DNA of 64,000 nucleotides from an uncultured bacterium (GTDB lineage Bacteria; Sysuimicrobiota; Sysuimicrobiia; Sysuimicrobiales; Sysuimicrobiaceae): positions 1 through 64,000 of the forward strand of contig CALIMJ010000033.1 of NCBI GenBank assembly GCA_938028835.1, given 5' to 3'. This document shows positions 53,365 through 62,087 of this stretch, piece after piece. A model generated the notes under the pieces. It was given only the letters and a program-made list of their open reading frames with translations, ran no database searches and was not told where the DNA came from. The translations under genes were made by a program, and so were the position numbers. Every line of letters begins with the position of its first letter. The stretch's first letter is position 1.

Positions 53365-55173
53365 TCAGCGCTGCTGGGCGTCCCCCTCCTGGGAAGCTCC
53401 CGCCACCGCGGGAACCCGCGCCAGCTCGGGCAGGCGCATCCGGTCCACGAACCGCATCACCGCCTCGCCCTCCGGCTGGGTCAACAGGGAGACCACCACG
53501 GAAACGATCAGGTTCACCACGAACGCCACGCAGCCCCACCCGATGGTGCCGATGGGCTGGCCGAACAGGGACAGCGGGGGTGCCTGGAACACGCCTACCG
53601 CCAGCACGTACGGCAGGGCCGTCCCCATCCCCGCCACCATGCCCCAGACGATCCCGTACCGGTTCAGCCGCTTCCAGAAGGTGCCCAGCACCACCGCGGG
53701 GGTAAAGCTGGCTGCCGCGAACACGAACGCCCAGCCCACCAGCAGGGCCACGTAGAGGGCGAACCGCGGGTCCTGGATGGCCAGGAACGCCAGGAAGCTG
53801 GCAGCGACGGAGAGGACCATGACCAGCCACCTGGTCATGCGGACCTCCACGTGCTCGGGCACGTTGGGGTTGATGAACCGGTGGTAGATGTCCCGGGTGA
53901 TCCCGGTGACCATGACCATCAGCAGGCCGTCCGCGGTGCTCAGGGCCGCGGCCAGCCCGCCGACAGCCACGAAGGGCGCGATCCACCACGCCAGGTTCCA
54001 CATGTCCGGCATCCCGATCACCACGATGTCCCCGTGGAAGGTGAGCTCCGCGGCCTGTAGGATGCCGTCCCCGTTGGCGTCGTTGATCTTGATGAGCCCC
54101 GTGGGCAGGAACTTGGCCACCCAGGGCACGTTCTGGACCTCCGCGATGGGCTTGCCCCACAGCCCGCTGAAGGCGTAGCGGGCCATGGCCGCGTACATGG
54201 GCGCGGTGCAGTACAGCAGGCCGATGAAGAACAGGGCCCAGCCCACGCTGAGCCGGGCCGCGGACGCGGTCGGGACGGTGTAGGACCGCATCAGGATGTG
54301 GGGCAGGCCGATGGTGCCCAGCATGAGGAGCACGGCCGACAGGATCCAGTTCAGCTGGCCCGCAGCTCCCCCCAGGGGCTTGGCGAAGGGCGTGGTCCAC
54401 GCGGGGAGTCCCGCCTGGGTCTCGCGGGCCTGGAGCGCCTGGATCAGCTCCCCGTAGCCGAACCACGGGAGCGGCTTCCAGATTCCCACGATGCTGGCCA
54501 CCAGGAGCGCGGCCCCCAGGTAGGCCACGATGAGCACGATGTACTGAGCGAACTGGGTCCAGGTGATGCTCTTCCACCCACCGCTGGCCGCGTAGATCCC
54601 CATCCCGAAGAGGGCGCCGAACACCCCGATCTGGGCTGGAATCCCCAGGAACCGACTGAACACCACACCCGCGCCCACCAGCTGCGCGGTGAGGTAGGTG
54701 AGGGAGGTGATGAACAGCATGATCACCGCGATCACCCGCGCCGGCCCGTAGCCCCCGGCCCGGGTCTCCACCAGGTCCGGAACCGTCCACGTGTGGGACT
54801 TGCGGATGTACGGGGCGATGAAGAAGGCGTGGATGGTGTAGCCCAGGGTCCAGCCGATGATGTACGGGAGCCCGTCGTAGCCCAGCAGCGCAATGGCCCC
54901 GGCCATGCTGAGGAAGCTGGCCGCGCTCATCCAGTCCGCCGCGGTGGCCGCACCGTTCACCACGGGCGGGATCCGCCGTTCCGCCACGTACATGGCGTGC
55001 GCGGTGGTCCCCCGGGCTACGTACGCGATGGAGATGTACATGAGGATGGACCCGATCACCATCCACGCCGACGCCACCCGCGGTCCAAACAAGAGCGCGG
55101 CGAGGAGGATGAGCAACACGTAGCCGGCCACGGAGGGGAGGAGGACTCGGTACACTTCCGGGTGAATCCGCAT
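53365..55173 (-). CDS. Sodium:solute symporter, large subunit with EF-hand-like loop
   Basis: A 602-residue SSS-family transporter with about 13 membrane helices; the segment AADWMSAASFLSMAG is typical of ActP-like acetate symporters. A long extramembrane loop contains a 12-residue EF-hand-like sequence DANGDGILQAAE (residues 365-376). It pairs with the small DUF4212 protein encoded directly upstream, as in the TIGR03647/TIGR03648 two-component symporters. Substrate is likely a short-chain carboxylate, judging from the two synthetase genes downstream. Confidence 0.9.
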   Translation of the reverse strand: MRIHPEVYRVLLPSVAGYVLLILLAALLFGPRVASAWMVIGSILMYISIAYVARGTTAHAMYVAERRIPPVVNGAATAADWMSAASFLSMAGAIALLGYDGLPYIIGWTLGYTIHAFFIAPYIRKSHTWTVPDLVETRAGGYGPARVIAVIMLFITSLTYLTAQLVGAGVVFSRFLGIPAQIGVFGALFGMGIYAASGGWKSITWTQFAQYIVLIVAYLGAALLVASIVGIWKPLPWFGYGELIQALQARETQAGLPAWTTPFAKPLGGAAGQLNWILSAVLLMLGTIGLPHILMRSYTVPTASAARLSVGWALFFIGLLYCTAPMYAAMARYAFSGLWGKPIAEVQNVPWVAKFLPTGLIKINDANGDGILQAAELTFHGDIVVIGMPDMWNLAWWIAPFVAVGGLAAALSTADGLLMVMVTGITRDIYHRFINPNVPEHVEVRMTRWLVMVLSVAASFLAFLAIQDPRFALYVALLVGWAFVFAAASFTPAVVLGTFWKRLNRYGIVWGMVAGMGTALPYVLAVGVFQAPPLSLFGQPIGTIGWGCVAFVVNLIVSVVVSLLTQPEGEAVMRFVDRMRLPELARVPAVAGASQEGDAQQR

Positions 55174-55183
55174 GGGAAGCCTC

Positions 55184-55555
55184 CTACCGCTGGGCGCCGG
55201 TGGGGGTGACTCCCGACAGGCGCAGGCTCATCCTGACGTCCTCAGGGAGCTCCTCCCAGTCCGCGAGGGCCTGGGCGCGGAGCTGTTGGTCTACTCCCTC
55301 CATCACCCAGTGGTATACGAAGATCATCAGGACCCCGACCCAGATGCTGATGAAGGCGGCCAGGTACCAGTGCAGCGGCATGTTTCCGAACAGGAGGACG
55401 TTCCGCCACGCGTAGGGTGCGGGGATGTGCCACCAGATGGCGATCACCGTCCACAGGACGAAGAAGACCGCGGTGACCTGGACCAACCGGTTCCAGTACC
55501 AGGTCTTGTGCCGCTCCGGCAGGTGCTCCTCCGGGTGCTCCACGGGAGCTGCCAT
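55184..55555 (-). CDS. DUF4212 symporter small subunit
   Basis: A 123-residue protein with two membrane helices: QVTAVFFVLWTVIAIWWHIP and WYLAAFISIWVGVLMIFVYH. The intervening YAWRNVLLFGNMPLHWY resembles DUF4212, the small partner of SSS symporters. ATG 55555 follows a strong GGGGGGAGGT site. It begins the leftward operon. Confidence 0.9.
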   Translation of the reverse strand: MAAPVEHPEEHLPERHKTWYWNRLVQVTAVFFVLWTVIAIWWHIPAPYAWRNVLLFGNMPLHWYLAAFISIWVGVLMIFVYHWVMEGVDQQLRAQALADWEELPEDVRMSLRLSGVTPTGAQR

Positions 55556-55632
55556 GTACCTCCCCCCTTTCTCGCCGTGGGTCCGGCGCGAGACTTGTGT
55601 GGTGGACAGATGGGGAGTCGACCCCTGCCTCC

Positions 55633-55661
55633 TGCGTAGGCGTCCCACCGGGCCGTGACAA
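55633..55661 (-). promoter_or_regulatory. Candidate promoter for the symporter-acs operon
   Basis: On the minus strand TTGTCA (55656-55661), a 17-base spacer, then TACGCA (55633-55638). Transcription would begin near 55626 and give a leader of about 70 bases before the DUF4212 ATG. Confidence 0.45.
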
Positions 55662-55712
55662 GGCTTTGGCGGTAAGTGGGGCACAGCGCGCCGTGGTCAG
55701 GCGGGCGGACGG

Positions 55713-55761
55713 GGTGAACCCGGGACCCCTGCAGGGTGAAGCGGTGAAAAAGTCCGGTGAA
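55713..55761 (+). repeat. Four GGTGAA direct repeats in the divergent intergenic region
   Basis: GGTGAA occurs at 55713, 55735, 55743 and 55756, all in the same orientation, with a related CGTGAAC at 55789. They lie in the 306-bp region between the symporter operon and the divergent kinase operon. Clustered direct repeats suit a LytTR-type response regulator, and one is encoded by the divergent operon. A small GAGAC/GTCTC hairpin (55831-55846) lies near the kinase start. No gene is visible in this gap. Confidence 0.5.
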
Positions 55762-55861
55762 CTGCGTGGCCAGCGGTGGTCCAAGCAGCGTGAACGGGGG
55801 AGGAGCCGGGGGGAGGTGTCAGCAAAAATAGAGACTGGGGCGTCTCGTCCGGGGTGAGAGC

Positions 55862-57097
55862 GTGCTGCGGATCGCCGCGGCCAGCGCGGGGTTGCTGACG
55901 GTCCTGGAGACCATCGTCCTGTACTCCCTGCTGCGGACGGACCCCGTCTCCCTGGCAGCCTCGCTGGCGCTGTTCAACGCGGTCCTGGCCGTGGTGGTGG
56001 GCCGGCTGAGCGTGGCTCAGGTGGGCTACGCCCGCGGGCGCAGAGGGCTGCCGCGGCTGCCCGCCCCTCTGCCGGTCCTCCGGGACGGCCTGAACCGGGA
56101 CACCGCCCAGCAGACCGCCGACCTGCTGGCGCGTCTGGAAGGCGTGCGGGCGGTGGCGGTGGCAGATCGGCAGGAGGTGCTGGCGGTGTCGGGCCCCGAG
56201 GCGGGGGACGGTACCTTGGTGGGGCACATGGAGCAAGTGGTAGCGGCGGCGCGGACCCAGGCACGCGCCCATCGTCGTTCCGTGCCAGGAGGAGTCGTGG
56301 TGGGATACCCCCTCGCGCACCGACGGGAGGTGCTGGGTGCTCTGGCTTTGGTGCTGGCCCCCGAGTGCCCGGCGGTGGAGGACGTGTGCCGTTCCGCAGA
56401 GCTGTTCGCGCGGTTTTTGGCCATGCAGCTGGAGCTGGTTCACATGGACCAGCAGGCGCGCTTGGCCGCGGAGGCGGAGCTTCGGGCCCTGCGGGCGCAG
56501 ATCAACCCCCACTTCTTCTTCAACACCCTCAACACCGTGGTCAGCTACCTGCGGGACGACCCGGAGACGGCCCGGCGGATCCTTCTGCGGCTGGCGGACC
56601 TGTTCCGGATGAACATGGAGCTGCAGGGCCAGATCATCCCCTTTGCGGACGAGTACCAGTACATCCGCGACTACCTGTTCATCGAGCAGGCCCGGTTCCG
56701 GGACCGGTTGCGGGTGGTGTACGACATCGACCCCCAGGTCCTGAAGGTGGGGGTCCCGGCCCTCTCGGTCCAGCCCATCGTGGAGAACGCGGTCCGGCAC
56801 GGGATCGGGCCCAAGAACGGCCCCGGGACGGTGGAGATCCGAGCCCGGCTGGACCTGCTGACCCTGAGGGTACACGTGGTGGTGCGGGACGACGGCGTGG
56901 GGATGCCTCCGGAACGGGTGGCGGAGGTGCTGGCGGCCCGAGGCGGAAACGGCGACCGGCGGAGCGGCCGGCGGGGCGTGGGGCTCGCCAACGTGGCGGA
57001 ACGGCTCCGGCGCCTCTATGGCGACGCCTACGGCCTTCAGATCGACAGTGCTCCGGGCAAGGGGACCACGGTGCACCTGCGGCTGCCCATGCGCTGA
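55862..57097 (+). CDS. LytS-like sensor histidine kinase
   Basis: A 411-residue kinase. Two membrane helices (residues 5-48) replace the usual larger LytS membrane domain. A GAF-like middle region follows (about residues 75-195). The HisKA_7TM/His_kinase domain has the phosphoacceptor His217 in LRAQINPHFFFNTLNT and a HATPase with VENAVRHGIGPK and DDGVGM. The partner LytTR regulator is three genes downstream. GTG start. Confidence 0.9.
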   Translation: MLRIAAASAGLLTVLETIVLYSLLRTDPVSLAASLALFNAVLAVVVGRLSVAQVGYARGRRGLPRLPAPLPVLRDGLNRDTAQQTADLLARLEGVRAVAVADRQEVLAVSGPEAGDGTLVGHMEQVVAAARTQARAHRRSVPGGVVVGYPLAHRREVLGALALVLAPECPAVEDVCRSAELFARFLAMQLELVHMDQQARLAAEAELRALRAQINPHFFFNTLNTVVSYLRDDPETARRILLRLADLFRMNMELQGQIIPFADEYQYIRDYLFIEQARFRDRLRVVYDIDPQVLKVGVPALSVQPIVENAVRHGIGPKNGPGTVEIRARLDLLTLRVHVVVRDDGVGMPPERVAEVLAARGGNGDRRSGRRGVGLANVAERLRRLYGDAYGLQIDSAPGKGTTVHLRLPMR

Positions 57098-57098
57098 C

Positions 57099-58847
57099 GT
57101 GGACCCCGTCGGGTTCGTGAGGGCCGCGCGGCCGTTCGGGAACCTGTCCGAGCGGGAGCTGGCCCATCTGGCGGCTGCCCTGGAGGTGGTGTACGTGCCC
57201 CGGGGGGAGCGGGTGGTGGACCGGTCTTCCAGCGACCGCTACGTGTACCTGGTCCGCAAGGGCGCGGTCCGGGTGCACAAGGACGGCGGGGTGGCGCACC
57301 TGGAGGAGGCGGAGGTGTTCGGGGGCCGGGAGGGCGCGTTCGCAGCTCCCCTGGAGGCGTGGGCGGAGGAGGACAGCCTGCTGTACCGCTGGCCGGCGAC
57401 CGTGGTGGACTCGGTCCGCCGCGTCCCCGCGGTGGGAGACCAGGTGCGGTCCGGGGTGTTGGTGCCCGTCGGGGAACTGGTGCGGCGGCCGCTCGTGTGG
57501 GTCCCCGTGGAAGCCACGTGCCGGCAGGCCGCGGAGCGCATGGTGCAGGAGGGCGTGAGTTCGGTGCTGGTGGCCGCGCAGCCGCCGGGGCCGGAGGGGC
57601 TGCCCGTGGGCGCGGTGGTGGGGATCCTGACCGACCGGGACCTGCGGACGAAGGTGGTGGCCCGTGGCCTGGGGGGAGAAGTCCCGGTGGCTTCCGTGAT
57701 GAGTTCCCCGGTCCACACGGTGGACGCGGACACCCCGACGCTGTCGGCGGTGCTGCGGATGCTGGAGCTGGGGGTGCACCACCTGCCGGTGGTCCGGGAC
57801 GGACGCGTGGCGGGCATGGTCACCGACACCGACCTGATCCGGCTGCAGGCGCACAGCCCGTTGTTTCTCCTCAAGCGCCTGGAGGCCGGCGAGGTCCGGC
57901 GGTACGCGGAAGAGGTGGCGCAGGCGGCGTCGGCGCTGCTGGAGGCCGGGGTGGACGTGGGTCACGTCTGCCGGGCGGTCAGCTACCTGCACGACGCCCT
58001 GTGCCGGCGGGTGATCCGGGACGCCCACGCGCGGCTCGGGCGCGAGCCCGCCCTTTACGCGTGGGTGGTCTGCGGGTCGGAGGGGCGCGAGGAGCAGGTC
58101 TTACCCACCGACCAGGACAACTTCTTGGTGGTGGCGGAGGACGGCCACGGCGAGTACTTCCGGGCCTTCGCGGAGGCGGTGGCGGAAGGCCTGAGTGCTG
58201 CAGGGTTCCCGCCGTGTCCGGGAGGCTACATGGCCACGCGGTGGCAGATGCCCCTGCGGGCCTGGTTGCACACCTTCCAGGGCTGGCTGGCGGATCCCCA
58301 AGGAGAGAACCTCCTGCACCTGCAGGTGTTCCTGGACTTCCGGCCGGTGGCGGGATCCCTCTCCCTGGAACCCCTGGAGCGGGTGGTGGAGTCGGTCCGG
58401 CTGGCGCCGGTTACCCTAGCGCACATGGCCAGAGGGTGCGCCGGGTTTGCGGTGCCCCTGGGGCCGTTCCGGACTGTGCGGTCCAGACACGGACGGGTGG
58501 ACCTCAAGGCCGGGCTGGTCGCGCCCGTGGTGTGCGCGGCACGGGTCCTGGCCCTGGCGGCAGGGAGCCGCGTGCGCAACACCTTCGCGCGCCTGGACGC
58601 CGCGGCGGAGGGGAGACTGCTGAGCCGGGAGGACGCGGACGGCGCGAAGGAGGCCCTGGCCATCGGGCTCCGGCTGAGGCTGCAGTTCCAGCTCCGGGCG
58701 CTGGCGCGCGGGGAGCAGCCGGGCAACGAGGTGGCGGTGGACGAGCTGTCGGGGTGGGAGTTCCGCCGTCTGCGGCAGAGCCTGTGGACCGCCCGGCAGC
58801 TGCAGGAGGCGCTGCGACGGCGGTACCACCTGTACCTCTGGGGCTAG
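57099..58847 (+). CDS. cNMP-binding/CBS/DUF294 nucleotidyltransferase-like protein
   Basis: A 582-residue multidomain protein. A cyclic-nucleotide-binding-like domain (ELAHLAAALEVVYVPRGERV) comes first, then two CBS repeats (MVQEGVSSVLV; LELGVHHLPVV). The DUF294 nucleotidyltransferase motif GSEGREEQVLPTDQDN is near residue 326, and a C-terminal helical domain ends the protein. The same architecture sits next to acetate symporter genes and DnaQ-like exonucleases in Pseudomonas-type genomes; the biochemical role is unknown. GTG 57099 starts one base after the kinase stop. Confidence 0.9.
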   Translation: MDPVGFVRAARPFGNLSERELAHLAAALEVVYVPRGERVVDRSSSDRYVYLVRKGAVRVHKDGGVAHLEEAEVFGGREGAFAAPLEAWAEEDSLLYRWPATVVDSVRRVPAVGDQVRSGVLVPVGELVRRPLVWVPVEATCRQAAERMVQEGVSSVLVAAQPPGPEGLPVGAVVGILTDRDLRTKVVARGLGGEVPVASVMSSPVHTVDADTPTLSAVLRMLELGVHHLPVVRDGRVAGMVTDTDLIRLQAHSPLFLLKRLEAGEVRRYAEEVAQAASALLEAGVDVGHVCRAVSYLHDALCRRVIRDAHARLGREPALYAWVVCGSEGREEQVLPTDQDNFLVVAEDGHGEYFRAFAEAVAEGLSAAGFPPCPGGYMATRWQMPLRAWLHTFQGWLADPQGENLLHLQVFLDFRPVAGSLSLEPLERVVESVRLAPVTLAHMARGCAGFAVPLGPFRTVRSRHGRVDLKAGLVAPVVCAARVLALAAGSRVRNTFARLDAAAEGRLLSREDADGAKEALAIGLRLRLQFQLRALARGEQPGNEVAVDELSGWEFRRLRQSLWTARQLQEALRRRYHLYLWG

Positions 58848-58855
58848 GAGGCAGG

Positions 58856-59485
58856 GTGCGGGTCGTGCGCGTGGTGGTGGCGAGAAGTCTGCTGCGGGTG
58901 CCCTGGCAGGAGGCCGTGTACTGGTGCATGGACCTGGAGACCACAGGGCTTGACCCCCGCACCGCCCGGATCCTGGCCGCTGCGGCGGTGCCGGTGCGCG
59001 ACGGGGTGGTGCGGTACGGCGAGCTGTACGCGACCCGGGTGAGGCCGGGCAGGGGTGCAGTGTGGGCGGGAGCGGAGGCCCACCACCTGGTCCCGCGCGA
59101 GGTGGAGGACGCGCCCCGGCTGGAAGGAGTCCTTCGCCGCCTGGACGGTTGCCTGCGGGAGGGGGTGCTGGTGGTGCACGGTAGCCAGGTGGAACTCCCC
59201 GTGCTGCAGCGGGCCTACCGCGCGCACGGGATGGCCTGGCCGCGGGTGCCCGTGGTGGACACCGTCCGGCTGCTGCAGCGCCTGGAGCGCCGGGTCCGCT
59301 GGCTGACCGCGGCGTCGGTGCCGCTGGATCTGGGCCGGGCGCGGGCGTACCTGGGTCTGCCCGCGTACCCGCGCCACGACGCGGCCAGCGACGCCGTGGC
59401 CACCGCGGAACTGTTCGTCGCCCTGGTGGTGCGTCTGGGCGCGCGGACCTTGGAGGAGCTGCTGCGGTGGGGAGGGGCGCGGTGA
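58856..59485 (+). CDS. DnaQ-like DEDDh 3'-5' exonuclease
   Basis: A 209-residue protein. Exo I motif is CMDLETTGLDP (Asp26, Glu28). Exo III motif is RHDAASDAVATAEL (His174, Asp179). At Exo II the usual HNxxFD is HGSQVE, so the catalytic Asp is replaced by Glu113. The N-terminal region is Arg/Val-rich. GTG 58856 follows AGGAGGCAG. It is translationally coupled to the response regulator by GTGA. A regulatory or signalling-nucleotide role is possible but unproven. Confidence 0.85.
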   Translation: MRVVRVVVARSLLRVPWQEAVYWCMDLETTGLDPRTARILAAAAVPVRDGVVRYGELYATRVRPGRGAVWAGAEAHHLVPREVEDAPRLEGVLRRLDGCLREGVLVVHGSQVELPVLQRAYRAHGMAWPRVPVVDTVRLLQRLERRVRWLTAASVPLDLGRARAYLGLPAYPRHDAASDAVATAELFVALVVRLGARTLEELLRWGGAR

Positions 59486-60210
59486 GGGTCCTCATCGTGG
59501 ACGACGAGTACCCGGCCCGAAAAGAGCTGCGGGCGCAGCTGTCCCAGTTCCCGGACGTGGAGATCGTGGGGGAGGCGGCCACCGCGGACGAGGCGCGGAA
59601 GCTGATTGCCGCCGTCCCGTACGACGTGGTGTTCCTGGACATCGAGATGCCGGGCCGCAGCGGCCTGGAGCTGGCGCGGGAGCTGGCGCGGTGCGGGGGG
59701 CCCCGGGTGGTGTTCACCACCGCCTACCCTCAGTACGCGGTGGAAGCCTTCGACGTGGGCGCAGTGGGCTACCTCCTGAAGCCCTTCGACGAGGAGCGCC
59801 TGGCCAACGTGCTGGAGCGCCTGGGTGCGCGGGGCGGCCTGAGCCGGGAGCCGGACCGGACTCCCTCCCCGCCGCGGATCCCCGCGTACCGGGACGACGT
59901 GACGGTCCTGGTGGCCCCGGAGGAGGTGGTGTTTGCGTACGCGGAGGCCGAGCAGGTGTACCTGAAGCTGCACCGGGACCGTCTGGGCTGCCGGTTCACC
60001 CTGCGGGAGCTGGAGGCGCGGCTGCGGCCGCATGGGTTCATGCGGGTGCACCGCCGCTTTCTCGTCAACCTGGCGAAGGTCCGGGAGGTGGTGCCGTACT
60101 TCAAGGGCAACATCAGCTTGGTGGTGGACGACGCCCAGCGTACGGAGATCCCCGTGAGCAGGGGGCTAGCGCCCGCGGTGCGGCGGTCCCTGGGACTCCG
60201 GGAGGAGTGA
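59482..60210 (+). CDS. LytTR-type response regulator
   Basis: A 242-residue regulator. The receiver domain has VDDEYPARKEL, phosphoacceptor Asp53 in FLDIEMPG and the conserved Lys in YLLKPFDEE. The C-terminal LytTR DNA-binding domain has RLGCRFTLRELEARL, GFMRVHRRFLVNL and VSRGLAPAVRRSL. It should pair with the LytS-like kinase encoded upstream and may bind the direct repeats in the divergent region. GTG 59482 overlaps the exonuclease stop. Confidence 0.93.
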   Translation: MRVLIVDDEYPARKELRAQLSQFPDVEIVGEAATADEARKLIAAVPYDVVFLDIEMPGRSGLELARELARCGGPRVVFTTAYPQYAVEAFDVGAVGYLLKPFDEERLANVLERLGARGGLSREPDRTPSPPRIPAYRDDVTVLVAPEEVVFAYAEAEQVYLKLHRDRLGCRFTLRELEARLRPHGFMRVHRRFLVNLAKVREVVPYFKGNISLVVDDAQRTEIPVSRGLAPAVRRSLGLREE

Positions 60211-60260
60211 CGGAACCCCCCCCGGCGCCGGTGGCTCATGCCTGCCCAGGGACACGGCGG

Positions 60261-62084
60261 TCAGGAGGCCGCGCGGGCACGCGCCACCACCCGCTCCAGG
60301 AGCCGCTCCTGGCGCTCGCGGGCAGTGCCGTGCAGCCGCAGCCACACCTCGTCCACGTGGGGTGGGACGTTGCGGCGGTCCAGCCACGACACGACCAGCA
60401 CCGAGAGGAAGGCCAGGGGGGCGCTGAGGAGGGTCGGGAGGGCCGGGCCCGCGGGAAGCCCGGCCAGCCACGACGGATACGCCTCCACGACCCGCAGGAA
60501 GCTGTTGGCGAGGAGCGCAAGGCAGGTTCCTCCGCCCACCAGCATCCCGACCAGCGCACCCCGCAGGGTCGTCCCCTTCCACCAGATGCTGACCAGCAGG
60601 ACGGGCACGAGGCCGCTGGCGGAAACGGCAAACGCCCAGCTCACCATGAGGGCGATCACCGCGGGGAAGGCCCGGAAAAACGCCACGCGGGGAAAGGCCA
60701 GTCCGATGACCATGGCGACCGCGGCCATCAGCACCAGGGCCAGTTTGGCGACCAGGACCCGCACCCTCTCCGGGGCGTCCGGGCGCAGGAACTGCTCGAA
60801 CACATCGTGGCCCCACGACGCCGCGGAGGCCAGCAACAGCCCCCCGATCGTGGAGAACATGGCCGCGAAGGCGCCCGCGGCCACGTACCCCAGCAGCAGG
60901 TCGCCGCCCAACGTCTGCGCGAGGAACGGGAGCACCTGGTCCGGGTGCGCCAGCAGCCCCTCCACCACGTGCACGGGCAGCGGCGCTCCCGGCCGCTGCC
61001 CCGCGAGGGGCGTGAGGGCGCGGCCCGCGATCCCCGCGGTGGTGGCGAGCCAGTAGAACACGCTGGTCAGCAGGACCACGTACACGGTACTGCGCCGGGC
61101 CAGGGGCCCGGTGGGGTTGGTGTAGAAGCGCATGACCACGTGCGGCAGGCCCGCGGTCCCCAGCACCAGGGTCAGCAGGAGCGAGGCGTGGTCTGCCGGA
61201 GAGTACAGGTGGCCGGGCTGGTTGTACACCGCGGGCCCGGGCCGCAGCTTGCTCCGCTGCGGCATCAGGACCACCACCTCCGCCCGGGGGTCGGTCAATC
61301 GGGGTTCCACGTGCTGCTTCCAGTAGGACTCGCTCATCACCGACCGGGCCCGGTCCGCGGGAGTCTGTCCGGAGGCGTCGGGACGCAACAGGTCCGCCAC
61401 ACGCCAGCGTTCGGGGTTCACGAGCGGCCCGGCGCTCAGGTCGCGGAGGGCACGCGTGTAGCTGAACCCCACAGCGAAGGCGAAGGCGACCACCAGGGCC
61501 ATGGCCGAGGTCATGATCCAGAACTGCAGGGCTTGGTTCCAGGTCATCCCCCGCATGCCGCCGAGGGTGCTGAACACGGTCATCGCCACCGCGGTGAGGA
61601 CCACCCCGGTGGCGTAAGGGCTCAGGCCGAGGATCCCCTGACCCACCAGGAGCTCCCACACGGTACCGGCACCCACCATCTGCGGGGCCAGGTAGAACAG
61701 GACGATGAGCTGCACCAGGGCGACGGCCACCAGCCGGGCTCCGCTGGACTCGAACCGCGCGGCGAAGTAGTCGGGCAGCGTGTACTCGCCGAACCGCCGC
61801 AGGGGCGAGGCGGTGAACAGGAGCAGGGGCACGAAGCCGCCCGCGAAACCCACCCCGAACCAGACTCCGTCCAGGCCCGAGGCGTAGACCGCGCCCGCGA
61901 CCCCGAGGAAGGACGCCGCGCTGAAGTAGTCCCCGCAGACCGCGGAGGCGTTGAGGAACGCGCTCACCGTCCGGCCCGCCAGGTAAAACTCCACCTTGGT
62001 GCTGGTCCGCCTGCGGACCAGCCAGGACACCAGGAGGGCGCTGGCGAGGACCAGGAGGGTGGTGGCCAGGGCGGCGGTGGCCAC
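60261..62084 (-). CDS. Acetate-type cation:solute symporter (ActP-like)
   Basis: A 607-residue SSS transporter with about 13 helices. Signature segments are SAVCGDYFSAASFLGVAGAV, TLGGMRGMTWNQALQFWIM and GTAGLPHVVMRFYTNP. An extended loop of about 100 residues (residues 215-310) separates helices, as in ActP. It is the second, distinct acetate-type symporter of this locus and is preceded by a DUF485-like small gene. It is convergent with the response-regulator gene. Confidence 0.9.
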   Translation of the reverse strand: MATAALATTLLVLASALLVSWLVRRRTSTKVEFYLAGRTVSAFLNASAVCGDYFSAASFLGVAGAVYASGLDGVWFGVGFAGGFVPLLLFTASPLRRFGEYTLPDYFAARFESSGARLVAVALVQLIVLFYLAPQMVGAGTVWELLVGQGILGLSPYATGVVLTAVAMTVFSTLGGMRGMTWNQALQFWIMTSAMALVVAFAFAVGFSYTRALRDLSAGPLVNPERWRVADLLRPDASGQTPADRARSVMSESYWKQHVEPRLTDPRAEVVVLMPQRSKLRPGPAVYNQPGHLYSPADHASLLLTLVLGTAGLPHVVMRFYTNPTGPLARRSTVYVVLLTSVFYWLATTAGIAGRALTPLAGQRPGAPLPVHVVEGLLAHPDQVLPFLAQTLGGDLLLGYVAAGAFAAMFSTIGGLLLASAASWGHDVFEQFLRPDAPERVRVLVAKLALVLMAAVAMVIGLAFPRVAFFRAFPAVIALMVSWAFAVSASGLVPVLLVSIWWKGTTLRGALVGMLVGGGTCLALLANSFLRVVEAYPSWLAGLPAGPALPTLLSAPLAFLSVLVVSWLDRRNVPPHVDEVWLRLHGTARERQERLLERVVARARAAS

Positions 62085-62087
62085 TGC

